Below, in pieces: positions 12,501-24,000 of a stretch of 64,000 nucleotides of DNA (its first letter is position 1; every line of letters begins with the position of its first letter). Source of the DNA: Mantamonas sphyraenae. Taxonomy: Eukaryota; CRuMs; Mantamonadidae. Location of the stretch: contig JAPMXV010000055.1 of the NCBI GenBank assembly GCA_026936335.1, forward strand, positions 310,001 to 374,000, read 5' to 3'. The translations under genes were made by a program, and so were the position numbers. A model generated the notes under the pieces. That model worked only from the letters and a program-made list of their open reading frames with translations, searched no databases and was not told the origin of the DNA.

Positions 12501-15500
12501 TTCCAGCTCAACGTGTCGCGCAACTACGGCATCCCTGAGCTGAAGAAGGACCTGCAGGCGCTGTACGTCAAGGCTGGCGTCAAGAAGCAGGGTGTGTTGT
12601 TCTTGCTGAACGAGAGCCACATTGCGCACGAGGAGTTCCTTGTGTTTATCAACGACCTGTTGGCCTCGGGCAACATTGCGGATCTGTTCCCGCCCGAGGA
12701 CATGGACTCGATCATCAACAGCGTGACGCCAGACTTTAAGGAGACAGGCCAGATTGTCAACAGGGACAACGTGTGGACATTTTTCATCCAGCAGGTGCGT
12801 CAACACCTGCACGTCGTGCTTGCTTTTTCGCCTGCAGGCGATACGCTGCGTGTGCGCGCACGCAAGTTCCCGGCGCTGGTCAACTCGACGGTGATCGACT
12901 GGTTCCACCCGTGGCCACAGACCGCCCTTGTTTCTGTGGCCGGTCGCTTCCTGGCCGACACGGACTTGGACACGGATGACATTGCCACCAGTGTGATCAG
13001 CTTCATGGCGTACGCGCAGCAGAGCGTGCTGGAGGCCAGCAAGCGCTACCTGGAGGAGGAGAACAGGCACACACACGTGACGCCCAAGAGCTTCCTGGAG
13101 TCGGTGGCGCTGTACAAGAAGATGCTTGCGGAGCGGCGATCGGCCATTGCACACCGTCGCGAAGAGCTGGAAAACGGCCTGCAGAAGCTCAAGTCGACGT
13201 CGCAAAAGGTGGAGGATTTGGAGAAGCAGCTGCGGGAGAAGCAGGTGCAGGTGGCGGAGAAGACGGAGGCGACCAACGAGCTGTTGGCGCATGTGGGCCG
13301 CGACCGCAACGACGTGGACGAAAAGAGCAAGGATGCGGCCAAGCAGGAGCAGCTGATGCACGAGTTGGCCGAAGAGGTGGCGGAGAAGCAACGCGCTGCG
13401 GCTGCCGAGCTGGCAAACGCCATGCCGGAACTGGAGCGCGCACAGGCTGCGCTGGGCAAGGTGGATCCAAAGGAGATCACAAACATCAAGGCGTACGCAA
13501 ACCCGCCGCAGGAGGTGGCCACATGCCTGTATGCGGTGCAGACTCTGACCTCGGAGAAACCCGTGAAGGAACGCGACCTGTCGTGGAACAACGTCAAGAA
13601 GTACATTGGCGGCGTGACGCAGTTTATGAAGTTCCTGAGCGAGTTTGACGCCAAGAACATCCCGGAAATCAACCTGGAGAAGGTCAAGGTGTACACGGAA
13701 GACGAAAGCATCGGATACGACCGTTTGATGCAGGTGTCGTCTGCGGCGGCTGCGCTGTGGGAGTGGCTGACGTCGATCATTCGCTTCAACACCATCTCGA
13801 AAAAGGTGGACCCGCTGCAAGAGGCGCTGGACGAGGCCACGGAGGAGCTGCAAGCCAAGGAGGCGGAGCTGCGCAGCATCAAGCGCACGGTGGATCACCT
13901 GAACCAGAAGCTGGAGCAGCTGACGGAGCGATTCCAGCGCGCACGCGAGGACAAGGTTGCCACGGAGCAGGAGGCAGCCGAGTACCAACTGAAGCTGGAT
14001 TTGGCCAGGCGCCTGATCAACGGCCTGTCGATTGAGCGTCTGCGCTGGACCGAGGGCGTGGACAAGCTGAAGCGCGAGGAGAGCACTCTCGTGGGAGACG
14101 TGCTGCTGTCGAGCGCGTTCATCTCGTATGCGGGCTCGTTCAACCGCAACTTCCGAAGCGACCTTGTGAACGACAAGTGGATTCCGTACCTGGAAGCCAA
14201 CAGTGTGCCCATGACGGAGAATCTGGACATGCTGAGCTCGATGACGGACGAGGCCGAAATGGCCGTGTGGTTCAACGAGGGCCTGCCCACAGACAAGGTG
14301 TCTGTGGAGAACGCCGTGATCACGCTCAACAGCGAGCGCTGGCCGCTGTTTATCGACCCGCAGCTGCAGGCGTCCACGTGGATCCGCAATCGCCTGGGCA
14401 ACAAGCGCCTGCATGTGGTGCGCATGAACGAGCCGGAAAAGGCCCTGCAGGCGTTGGAGTACGCCATTTCCTCGGGTGATCCGTGCCTGATTGAAAACAT
14501 CGGCGAAGACATCGACCCGATGCTGGAGGCTGTGATTGGCCGCAAGAAGATCCCACGTGGACGCACGAACCTGGTGCGCCTGGGAGAGAAGGAGATCGAG
14601 TGGGACGAGGGATTCCGCCTGTTCTTGCAGACCAAGGACGGCAACCCGCACTTTAAGCCCGAGCTTCAGGCTGAGACACCCTGATCAACTTTACGGTGAC
14701 GGAAGACGGCCTGGAGGAGCAGCTGCTGGCGCAGGTGATGCAAAAAGAGCTGCCGGAGCTGGAGAACCGCAAGACGGAGCTGATCCAGCAGCAGAACGAT
14801 TTCAAGATCACACTGAAGCAGTGTCGCAAGAGCCTTCTGGAGAACTTGAGCAACGCGCGCGAAGAGACGATCCTGACCAACACGGAGCTGATCGAGAACC
14901 TGGAGCGCACGAAGGAGGTGGCACGCGAGATTGACGAAAAGTTTGAGATCGCACGCGAAAACGAAAAGGAGATCGACAAGAACCGCAACGAGTTCAAGCC
15001 CGTGGCTGCACGTGCTGCGCTGTTGTACTTTTTGCTGGACGACATGAGCAACATTAGCCACGAGTACCGTTACAGCCTAGTGACGTTCACCGAGGTGTTC
15101 AACAAGGCCATCGACGCGACTGAACGCTCGTCGACCGACGAGGAGATTGCAGAGCGTGTGGCCAACCTGGTGGACAACATCACGCTGGCCGTGTTCCTGT
15201 ACGTGTCTCGCGGTCTGTTTGAGCGCCACAAGCCGATCTTTGCGCTGCAGCTGGCGATCAACATCCTGCGCAAGCGTGGCGAGATCCGCGACGAAGAGCT
15301 GTCGTACCTGCTGCGCGGCAAACCGACGAGCGCCGAGGAGAACCCGCTGGAGGAGTGGCTGACGGATGAAAACTGGCTGGCCGTCAAGAGCCTGTCGAGC
15401 CTGGCACACTTCAACGGCCTGGTGGACGACGTGCTGAACAGCGAAAAGGCCTGGCGCAAGTGGATGGAGTCGGGCGTGCCAGAAAAGACGAAACTGCCAA

Positions 15501-17506
15501 GTGACTGGCGCAACAAGGAGGAGTTCCAGAAGCTGCTGTTGCTGAAGGCATTCCGTCCCGACCGTCTGGGCTACGCGGTGAACAACTTTGTGCGCGAGAA
15601 GCTGGGCGATGCGTTTGTGGACGGCCAGAACGAACAGCTGCCGCAGATCTTCCTGGAGACGACGCCGGCCATCCCGATCTTCTTTATCCTGAGCCCCGGT
15701 GTGGATCCGGTGAAGAGTGTGGAGCGCCTGGGCGTGCAGTACGACAAGACGGTGGCCAACGGCAAGTTCCTGGACATCTCGCTGGGTCAGGGCCAGGAAG
15801 GCAAGGCAATGGCGGCGCTGCGCTCTGCGTACAAGAAGGGTGCGTGGGTGATGCTGGAAAACATCCACCTGACGCCCAAGTGGCTTCCGGAGCTGGAGAA
15901 GGAGCTGGAGGAGCTTGCAGAAGGGTCGCACCCGGATTTCCGAGTGTGGCTTACGGCGGAGCCCGAGAAGGAGGGACGCACGTACACGGACGGCAGCAAG
16001 CCTGCGGTGCCGCCTGCGATCCTGCAGAGCGCCATCAAGGTGACAAACGAGCCGCCGACGGGCGTGCGGGCAAACTTTTTGCGCGCATGGAGCAACTTTG
16101 GTCCCGAAACGTTTGAGCGTGTGCAGAGCAAGGTGAACGAGTTCAAGACGCTGCTGTTCTCGCTGAACTACTTCCACGCATTGCTTGTGGAGCGACGCAA
16201 GTTTGGATTCCAGGGCTGGAACAGGGTGTACAACTTCAACACGGGCGACCTGACCATCTGCACGGACGTGCTGGTGAACTACCTGGAGAAGGAGGACAAG
16301 ATCCCGTGGGACGACCTGCGCTACATGTTTGGCGAAATCATGTATGGAGGTCACATCTCGGACGACTGGGACCGCCGCCTGTGCTCCACGTACCTGAGCA
16401 CCATCATGAACGAGCGCAACCTGTTTGAGGACACGGTGCTGATGCCGTCGAACGTGGTGCTGCCGCAACCGACGACATACGACAAGTACACGGAGTACAT
16501 CCGCGAGGTGTTTGCCGAGGAGAACCCGAACATGTTTGGACTGCACAGCAACTCGGAGATTGGTTCGCTGAAGATGGAGGGCGACCGCATGTTCAAGACC
16601 ATCCTGAAGCTGCAGAGCGGCAGCGGACAGGTGGTGGGTGCCGAGCCTCCCAAGGTGCGTGCAACGGCGTTCATCCGCGAACAGATGGACAAGTATCCTG
16701 CACCGCCCTTTGACATGGAGGAGCTGCTGGGCCGCATGGAGCCGCACGAGCGCTCGCCGTACGTGAACACGGCCCTGCAGGAGTGCGATAGGATGAACAC
16801 GCTGATTGCAGAAATCCTGCGCTCGCTGAAGGAGCTGGAGCAGGGCATCAACGGCGACATGGCCATGAGTGAGGCGATGGAAGAGCTGATGATGGCCATT
16901 TACGACCAGCGTGTGCCGGCATCGTGGACCAAGGTGGCATACCCCAGCGTCAAGTCGCTGTCTGCGTGGATTATCGACCTGGACGAGCGTGTGCACATGC
17001 TGGACGACTGGTCGTCCACGCTGGAGCTGCCCACAGTGACGTCGCTGTCGATGCTGTTCTCACCGCAGTCTTTCCTGACCGCTGTGATGCAAACGACCGC
17101 ACGCAAGCACGGCTGGGACCTGGACCGTATGGCCATCCAAACAGAGGTGTACAAGAAGGGCATCGACGACCTGATGCGCAAGGCTGCCGAGGATCCTGGA
17201 GAAGCCAGCAGGCGCGAGGGTGTCTATGTGCTGGCTGGGTACATCGAGGGTGCTCGCTTCGACACGGGCGCCAACTCGCTGAAGGAGGCCAAGCCGTCGG
17301 AGCTGTACCCAGAGGCGCCCATGCCTGTGCTGTACCTCAAGGCGGTCACCAAGGACAAGTTGGAGACCACCAACGTGTACGACTGCCCCGTGTACGTCAC
17401 GCCGCGTCGTGGACCGACCTATGTGTGGACCCTTGGCTTGCGCACAACCGAACCCGCAGAAAAGTGGACACTGGCTGGTACGGCGATCCTGCTGACGACT
17501 GCGTGA
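3552..17506 (+). CDS. DNAH9/11/17-like: Axonemal outer-arm dynein beta heavy chain (DNAH9/11/17 class), three exons, one frame break
   Basis: Exons are 3552-3614, 3950-4129 and 4308-17506, all phase 0. They encode about 4,480 residues, normal for an outer-arm heavy chain. This is the flagellar ATPase that moves on microtubules. The N-terminal tail has the class features GKTLLPLP and VELDFW. P-loops are at about residues 1822 (AAA1, GPAGTGKT), 2111 (AAA2, GNTGTGKT), 2440 (AAA3, GPAGVGKT) and 2791 (AAA4, GVGGSGKQ). The AAA1 segment VYVFNCSEQM is of the DNAH9/17 type. A stalk coiled coil at about 2990-3330 flanks a microtubule-binding tip near 3133-3243. AAA5, AAA6 and the C-terminal domain follow. 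The reading frame breaks once near 14671. One base is missing between QAE-T and T-LINF, and the frame then stays open for 936 codons to the stop. A sequencing error is the simplest reading. Confidence 0.93.
14668..14676 (+). other. Apparent 1-nt deletion in the dynein beta reading frame
   Basis: Reading GCT GAG ACA CCC TGA stops the frame at 14684. Inserting one base after GAGAC gives Q-A-E-T-T-L-I-N-F, the invariant dynein heavy-chain sequence at this point (usually QAQTTLINF). Downstream the other frame is open to 17506 and conserved throughout. No slippery heptamer suitable for -1 frameshifting and no GT-AG pair that would restore the frame is visible here. Confidence 0.85.
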
Positions 17507-17593
17507 GGAATGATGGAGCGATGACGGGGAGTTTGGAAGGGGAAGGGGATGGAAGGAGAAAGAAACAAAAACGCGCGAGTTTTCCCAAGGCAA

Positions 17594-17998
17594 ATGAGTT
17601 TGGTGCGAGACAAGGTCGTCCCAATGTTGCTAGGTCTTGCAGTGGCTGGTGGGGTTGGACTAGTGGTCCACGTGGGTCTGGAGAGGAGAGGCGAGGTGGG
17701 CTTCCGCAACATGAAGCCCTTTGTAAAGGAAGAAACTGAGCTGCAGCGCCTGTACGAGGCGCGCGAGTGGCCCTACCCAGGCGACAGCGAGAAAGTGAAA
17801 GAGTTCTTGGAGAACGAGTGGAACACGAATCCGCAGATGGAACTGCGGGCTGGGAAGCTGACGGCAAACGAACGCATGGAGCGCGAGGCTGACGAACTCA
17901 GGCTAAAGCTGAAGCGGGAGGAGGGCAAGAGGCTGGTTAGGGCAGGCATGTATACGGACTTGAAAGCCGCCATGGGAGATGATTGGCAGGAGGGATGA
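17594..17998 (+). CDS. Small single-TM protein of unknown function
   Basis: I do not recognise this protein. From the ATG at 17594 it has 134 residues: a short basic N-terminus, one membrane helix at about residues 9-27 (PMLLGLAVAGGVGLVVHV), then a charged Glu/Lys/Arg-rich region predicted to be helical, with the segment EAREWPYPGD near residue 57. A short N-terminus, single Gly-rich helix and soluble charged tail are typical of small mitochondrial inner-membrane or respiratory-complex accessory proteins, but this is only a resemblance. An upstream in-frame ATG at 17549 would add 15 residues; that stretch is purine-rich and looks more like a leader. The dynein stop is 87 bp upstream, and the convergent IPT gene ends 56 bp downstream. 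Confidence 0.55.
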   Translation: MSLVRDKVVPMLLGLAVAGGVGLVVHVGLERRGEVGFRNMKPFVKEETELQRLYEAREWPYPGDSEKVKEFLENEWNTNPQMELRAGKLTANERMEREADELRLKLKREEGKRLVRAGMYTDLKAAMGDDWQEG

Positions 17999-18054
17999 GT
18001 TGTTGCGTGGCAGTGGGAAAGGAGTTGACCTGACCATTGATTTGCTTCCCAAAA

Positions 18055-21000
18055 TCACTCTCGCGACTCACCTGCAAGGCCCAGTCGCTCCATCCATCGC
18101 CTGACTCGCATAGCAGCTCGCTTGCGATGCAGATTCTTGAGCAGCTTCTTGAGAGCGTCTGCGGCGGGCACTGAGAGCGAGTCTGCCGCCAGCACCCACA
18201 CGGCAGCCAGTGCCTCGTCAGGATTCATGACAGTGTTGCCTGCCTGCCAGAACTGCACCAAGGCATCCGTGCCACCCAACTGGCGAATCTGTTCGAGGGC
18301 GTTGTGCAACTCGCTCGCGTCGTCTTCGTCCAGGACGACGTGCATGAGAGCGTACTCCACATGGTCGGCATAGTCTGGGCGAATGAACCGGTTGGTTAGG
18401 GTTTCTGCCAGACGTTTGCGGAAGGTCAGCGAGCCCTGGGCCTTCTTGCTCTCGGAGCCACGCAGCCAACGCACAAACAGCCTGCGTGCGTCCAGGGCCA
18501 GCGAGCTGACAGCCACACACACAATACCCACCACGAGCACAATCACACACGTGGCCCACGCATCTGCAGCCGCACGTCCGATTTCACGCTGATTCAGAAA
18601 CACCAGACCTGCAACCATGCACACCGCGTTTCCCGTCAGCAGAAGCAGTTCCACCCTGTTCTGCGTCTTGGTGCGGTATGGCATAACCACAGCTTGAATC
18701 ACGCTGGCCACACCCAGCACGATGAATCCCAGCAACCCTTGGAGCGTGGGCAGGAACGTCGCAAACAGCCGCACCGCCACAATCATCGCCTTGCGCAGCA
18801 TCACCACCGCTTCAAACTGGTACCACTCGTCCCGGTACTTGCTGTACAGCGTCGAGAACCGCTCCGCAAACCGTGCCTCCAGACGCGCCCCGCGTGTTCC
18901 ACCACGCACACGCATCACCGTCACAAACAGCACAGGGATGCCCACCACATACACAAGCAGAAACACGCTCGCCCACCCAACAAGCTCCACATGCTTTCCT
19001 CCAGCCACATAGCACACCATGTCCGGCTGCGCATCCAGCACTCGCGTCGTCGCATTCACTTCCGTGCAGTCAAACATCTGCAGCACCTGTGTACACAGCG
19101 TAATGTACAGCAGCGACAGCGACAGCATGATCTCGTTCACCAGCAGTCGCCGCGTGCGGATGTTCACTGACGACGATTGCGTGAATGCCGTGCTGAACTG
19201 GTACCTCACGTGGTGCAGCAGCCCCTCCTCCACTCCAGGCTTCCTGCACAGCCTCGGAAACTGCGCCTCAAACTTGCTTCCAAACCGCTGCACCAGACCG
19301 TGATGCATCGCCTGCAAACCAAGCCGCAGCAGCATTCCCGCCCACAGCACCACTGGCAGACACATCGACACCCAAAACTTCGTCTCCACACCCCAGTCCA
19401 GTCCAGATTGGCAATCCGGCGCACCCACACTCACGTCCAGGTTCAGCACGCCCAGCCCGTTCAACACGTTCTGTGTGCTTTCGGGCCACTGCAGCTGAAA
19501 GTCTGCAAACATCGCAAGCACCTGCAGGTTCGTAATCACAATCGACACCACTCCCGTCTGTCCACTCACCGCCATTGCTGCCAGCCGCTTGATCCCCATC
19601 AGCACCAGTACATACACCACCAGGGCAATAAGCACCAGCTGCGTCGCAGATTCGCTTCCATTGTCGCACGGCGCACAGTCGTTCGACACTCGGTAGTAGC
19701 CTGTCGAGCACTGCGCACACAGCCTTCCTGTGTACCCCTGTGCACACGATGAATCCACACCGCCTGTGCACGCCTTGACGTTGGGGCAGCGTGTGAAGCG
19801 GAAGGACGAACCCGAGCCCGTGTTGAAGTAGCCTGCCAGCGCACGCGGTTTCTCCAGCAGGCCAAGGCACTGTGCGTTGGGCGGGCAGGGTGCGCACGCT
19901 TCGCCAGCTCGGCCGTTGGGCGCGTAGAAACCGGGCACACACTTGCAGCCCGTGCTGTTGTCTGCGTCCTGGTCGAAAAGATAGGTTGTCGCGGGACAGA
20001 AAACGGCGATAGACAGCAATACGGGCGGTGAAGTGGCTGTAAAAGACTGCCCCCCATCCAGAGACACTTCCACTGCAAGCAAACCCGATGGCATGTCCTC
20101 AACCAGCTGCACGACAAGAGTTTGTGTGTCCTCGCGTACAGCGGACAATTTGGTCTCACGGAACTGCACCAGGATGCTACCGGTGTCCACAAAGCCTGTG
20201 CCTTTCACGGTGACGTTGACACGTTGACCAGGATCCAAGCGCTGTGGCGAGACCCTGGACACGGTGGGTGTGTCGAACGCGACAAGGCGTGCACCCGTGT
20301 CCACGTACTGCTGCCCATTCATCGCCACCCATGCCGACAGCGTCACAGGTCGTCCTTGGCCGCCTCCATACCCCGTACTCGTAAACGCAATCTCCCCCGA
20401 GCTCACCGCTTGCTCCACACTCAGTGGTCCGCTCGTCCACCCCCTGACCCGCTTTCGCGCAGCTCCACACGTGTCTCGCCCCACAGCACAGCTGCCTTTG
20501 GCAGCACCCCCGTCAGACGCACTCGTGTTGTGCCCCCGCTCGCTCGCACTCCCCCAGGCACACTCCCATTCACTGCCACTGCCCCATAGTACTCCACAGC
20601 CGTGCTGCTCTCCACCCAGTCTCCCACGCTCGCTCCTCCATTCACAGACACACGCACTCGTCCCTGTCCGCCACTGCTCCCCGATCCCCCATATCCGTTC
20701 GTACGCACCACAATCTCACGCACACTCGCCACCCGCACAATCGTCATGTCCGTGTACCCGCCTCCTGCGTCACATTGCACACGCAGTCCCCGTACGCTAC
20801 CCGCCACTCCAGGCACATCCACAAAGTTGTCTCCACGCACAGTCACCTCTGTTCCGCCCGCCAAAGGACTTCCCACAGGTGCGATGCTGCTCACACTCGG
20901 TCGCACAATCGCATACACAAGCCCTGTCCCCATGCTGTACGTCTGTCCGTTCTGGCTCAGCCTCACCACCGCTTGCGTCTTGCCTCCGTCCAGCAGTGGA

Positions 21001-24000
21001 CTCACGCACTCCACAATCCCGCTTCCGGGGCCCTCCACACCGCGTGCCACCACACTGCAGTTTCCACTCTCTTGCGCGTCATACCTCACTCGCAACACAG
21101 GCTGCTCACTCCCGTCCAGCAGCTGCTCCACAAAGTACTGCACCACAGTCGCATACCCTGCCGGTCCTGCACTCACACTCATGTTCCGCACCACAAGCTC
21201 AGGATACACCACAAACGTGTTTCCTGCCCCGCCCCCCGTCCCGTCCAACACATCCTCCCAGTCCTCTCCGTTCATGCTCATTCGCAGCCCTCCACGCGCA
21301 ACCCCACTCCCTCCGATCCCGCCAACCTGGAACGACACCACGTTGCCTGCCACGCTCCCATTCAGCACCCCACTGTTTGCTCCGTTACCCACAATCTCCA
21401 CCAGCACACGCGCCTCCGTCGACGCTGGCACACTTGCGTTCAGCCGCACTTCCACGCTGCTGCTCTGTTCCCGCGGTCCTCCAAACGGCGACACGCTCAC
21501 GCCACTCAGCCGGCTGTGGTAAAAGTACTGAATGCCTGCCGTCGTGAACGTTGTCCCTCCGTTGATGCTCACTGCCACAGGCACAAACCCACCATTGGCA
21601 CTTGTTGCCGCAGGTGTCTGCACCACCAGCTCTGTTTCACTGACCCATGTGTGCGTGGCCATCTGTGTGCCGATGCGCACCACCACCGAGCTCGAGTTGT
21701 CTGCCACTTGCAGCAGGTTGGCGCCGCGCACGGTGACGCTCGTGTTGCCACGCACAGGGCCCAGCCTTGGGGTCACTCCGGTCACACTCGGCTCTACCAC
21801 ACCCAAGGGCACAGACGCCGTGCTGTACTGTTTGCCGCCGTTCAGAGACACCGTCACAGGCACGTTTGTGACACCAAGACCTCCTGGCGTTGTAAAGCGG
21901 ACGTGCGTGCTGTTCACAAATGTTCCCTCGACGTCTGCGAACGCACCCAGTCTGACTTGAATGCCTTGCGTGTCCGTGAAGATGTACCAACGACGTAGGC
22001 TTGAGTGACCAGGTTGGATGGAACCGAAGGCGGCGATATCGCCGTCAGCCCAAACTCGGCGTACGCAAGGTACCGCAGCTGCGGACTGGGCTGCGTGTAA
22101 GCTTGCTCATCAAATGTGACCTGGACATCGTACTCGCCCACTTGAGTGACATTTGCTGACAAACACTCCAAGAGCGTGTCTGAACGCACAGTCGTAGCCT
22201 GCAATGTGGTGAACGCCGGGCCAGGGGCCCCATTCAGCCGTTGCTGGTACCTGCACTTCAAGTTGGATGTGCCTGAGAAGCCTTCACCGCGTATGGTGAT
22301 TGGAGGTGCAGAGGATGTGGGCCCAGCAGATCCCGACAGCGTTTCGATGGCACGGAACACGCGAACAGAAGTCGCCTCTGACAGTGGTACCGTGTCCGGG
22401 CTCAATCCGACCTGCAGGCGAGCGGTCCCGGCAACGTCCAGGGTGGCTGCAAACTCCAACGTTGACGGCGGGTTGTGTGTGCCCATGATCACGCGTGACT
22501 GTCCATTGGCAAGCGTTGCCACCATCTTTGCATATCCCGTGTTGAAGAATGGAATGGACACAAACCCAATCGAGAGCTGAGACGATACGTTGAAAGGCAC
22601 ACTTCCCTGGGAGATCGTGATGATGCGAGTATGCGTGTACGTCGTGATGGCCACTCCCGCTGGAAAACCTTCGTTGGCACTGATATGGTCACAGTCACCA
22701 GGTTCCAACACGTTCAGCAGCTTCAGTGGGGAGGGTGCGTTAATATCGGTAGAAATGGACAGGTTCCCACGTGCCGTGGTCGCGTTGACACGCTGCAGCG
22801 GGGTTGGTGACACAGGAATGAGGGTTGCACCAACCGGAAACATGTACAACGCCACCGTATCCAACAACAGTGTCTTGTTCACGTGAACGGTCATATCTGT
22901 GTAGTAGGTGAGGGTGGCACTGCTGACCGGAAGGAAGGCTTGCGTTGTCGAAACCACAGCCATATTCTTGTCTCGTAATGTGACAGAACCCATCCGCAAG
23001 TCCTGCGAGCTAGGCAGCGAGAGGTAAACGTCAAGGACACGCTCAAGGTACGCTTCCACGCTGCTGCGTTGTGGCAGCAAGTGACCGCTGACAATCGGGA
23101 AATATTTAGAACGACCGCACGACGTGGAGCGGGTTACCACATTCGTCGCGTTTGGAGGGCCTCCTGAAGTCAGTGTGAGGTTGCAATAGAAGCCTTTTCC
23201 CAAATTCCCAAACAGTAAAGGCGAGTCGCCCATGGGGTACGCCAAAGAACGACCTCGGTCGACGACAACCACGCCTGTGCCTGGCATGGGCCACTGAGTG
23301 TAGCAATTGCCGAAATTACTCGAAAAAGGCACCTTGCCTGTGAAGTTGGCGACGAGCACGAACTGCGGGCTCGCCGGCGCCCGCTTGGGAGTACTGGGAC
23401 ACAGCGTAAAACTCGTACGCGGTCTTTGGATCGAGAGCACTGGCCTGTGACGCGTTCATAGAGCATTGCACAATTGTCGACGACCAGGCAACACAAGAAA
23501 TCGACAAGCCCGTGCTGCTTCCACTCGCTCTCAGGAGCACCTTGGTGCTGTTGGAAAGATTTCGCCCGCGCAATACCATGCGCTCTGCAGCCGCATCTGT
23601 TGCCACGGCGATAAAGTCCATCCCATCTAGCTCGGGAACGCTCACATTGCAAATGGACTTTCCAGGAGCGTCGGTGGTCCATCCAGCGGCACAGGGCACG
23701 CAAGACCGCTGCTCCGAATTTGCAAAGTCTCCCTGCTCGCATGGGGTACAGCTGCTGTTGCCAAAGGTCGACGTGCCGTTTGCACAGGCACTACACGAGA
23801 AGTTTCCTGAGCTTGATGGTGATTCTCCCGCTGGACACAGGAGAACATGCAACACTTCAACAACTGACACTTGCAATGGTTCCTTGCGGTTCGAAAGGGG
23901 CAGCACACGTTTCACCGCGGCGTCAGAGAGATCTGCAAGTGCCAGTGATGATTCATGCTGCACGAATACGTACAACGCACCAGTTACAGGGTTCCATCCA

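Noticed and set aside
10272-14651. 1,459-codon open frame on the minus strand opposite dynein beta (also 4212-5957, 7389-10193 and 47396-50512)
   Set aside because: These are antisense shadows caused by strong GC-ending codon bias in the dynein genes. The translations are His/Leu/Val/Gln-rich with no domains, and the sense strand carries the conserved protein.
14660-14700. Programmed -1 ribosomal frameshifting in dynein beta
   Set aside because: There is no slippery heptamer at the break and the termination product would lack AAA5, AAA6 and the C-terminus. No dynein is known to use recoding here.
20264-21547. Long plus-strand frames over the IPT genes (also 20602-21522, 27813-28937, 27992-28912 and 28165-29280)
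   Set aside because: They are low-complexity Pro/Ser/His-rich shadows of the IPT repeats on the other strand. Duplicated copies appear simply because the sense sequence is duplicated.
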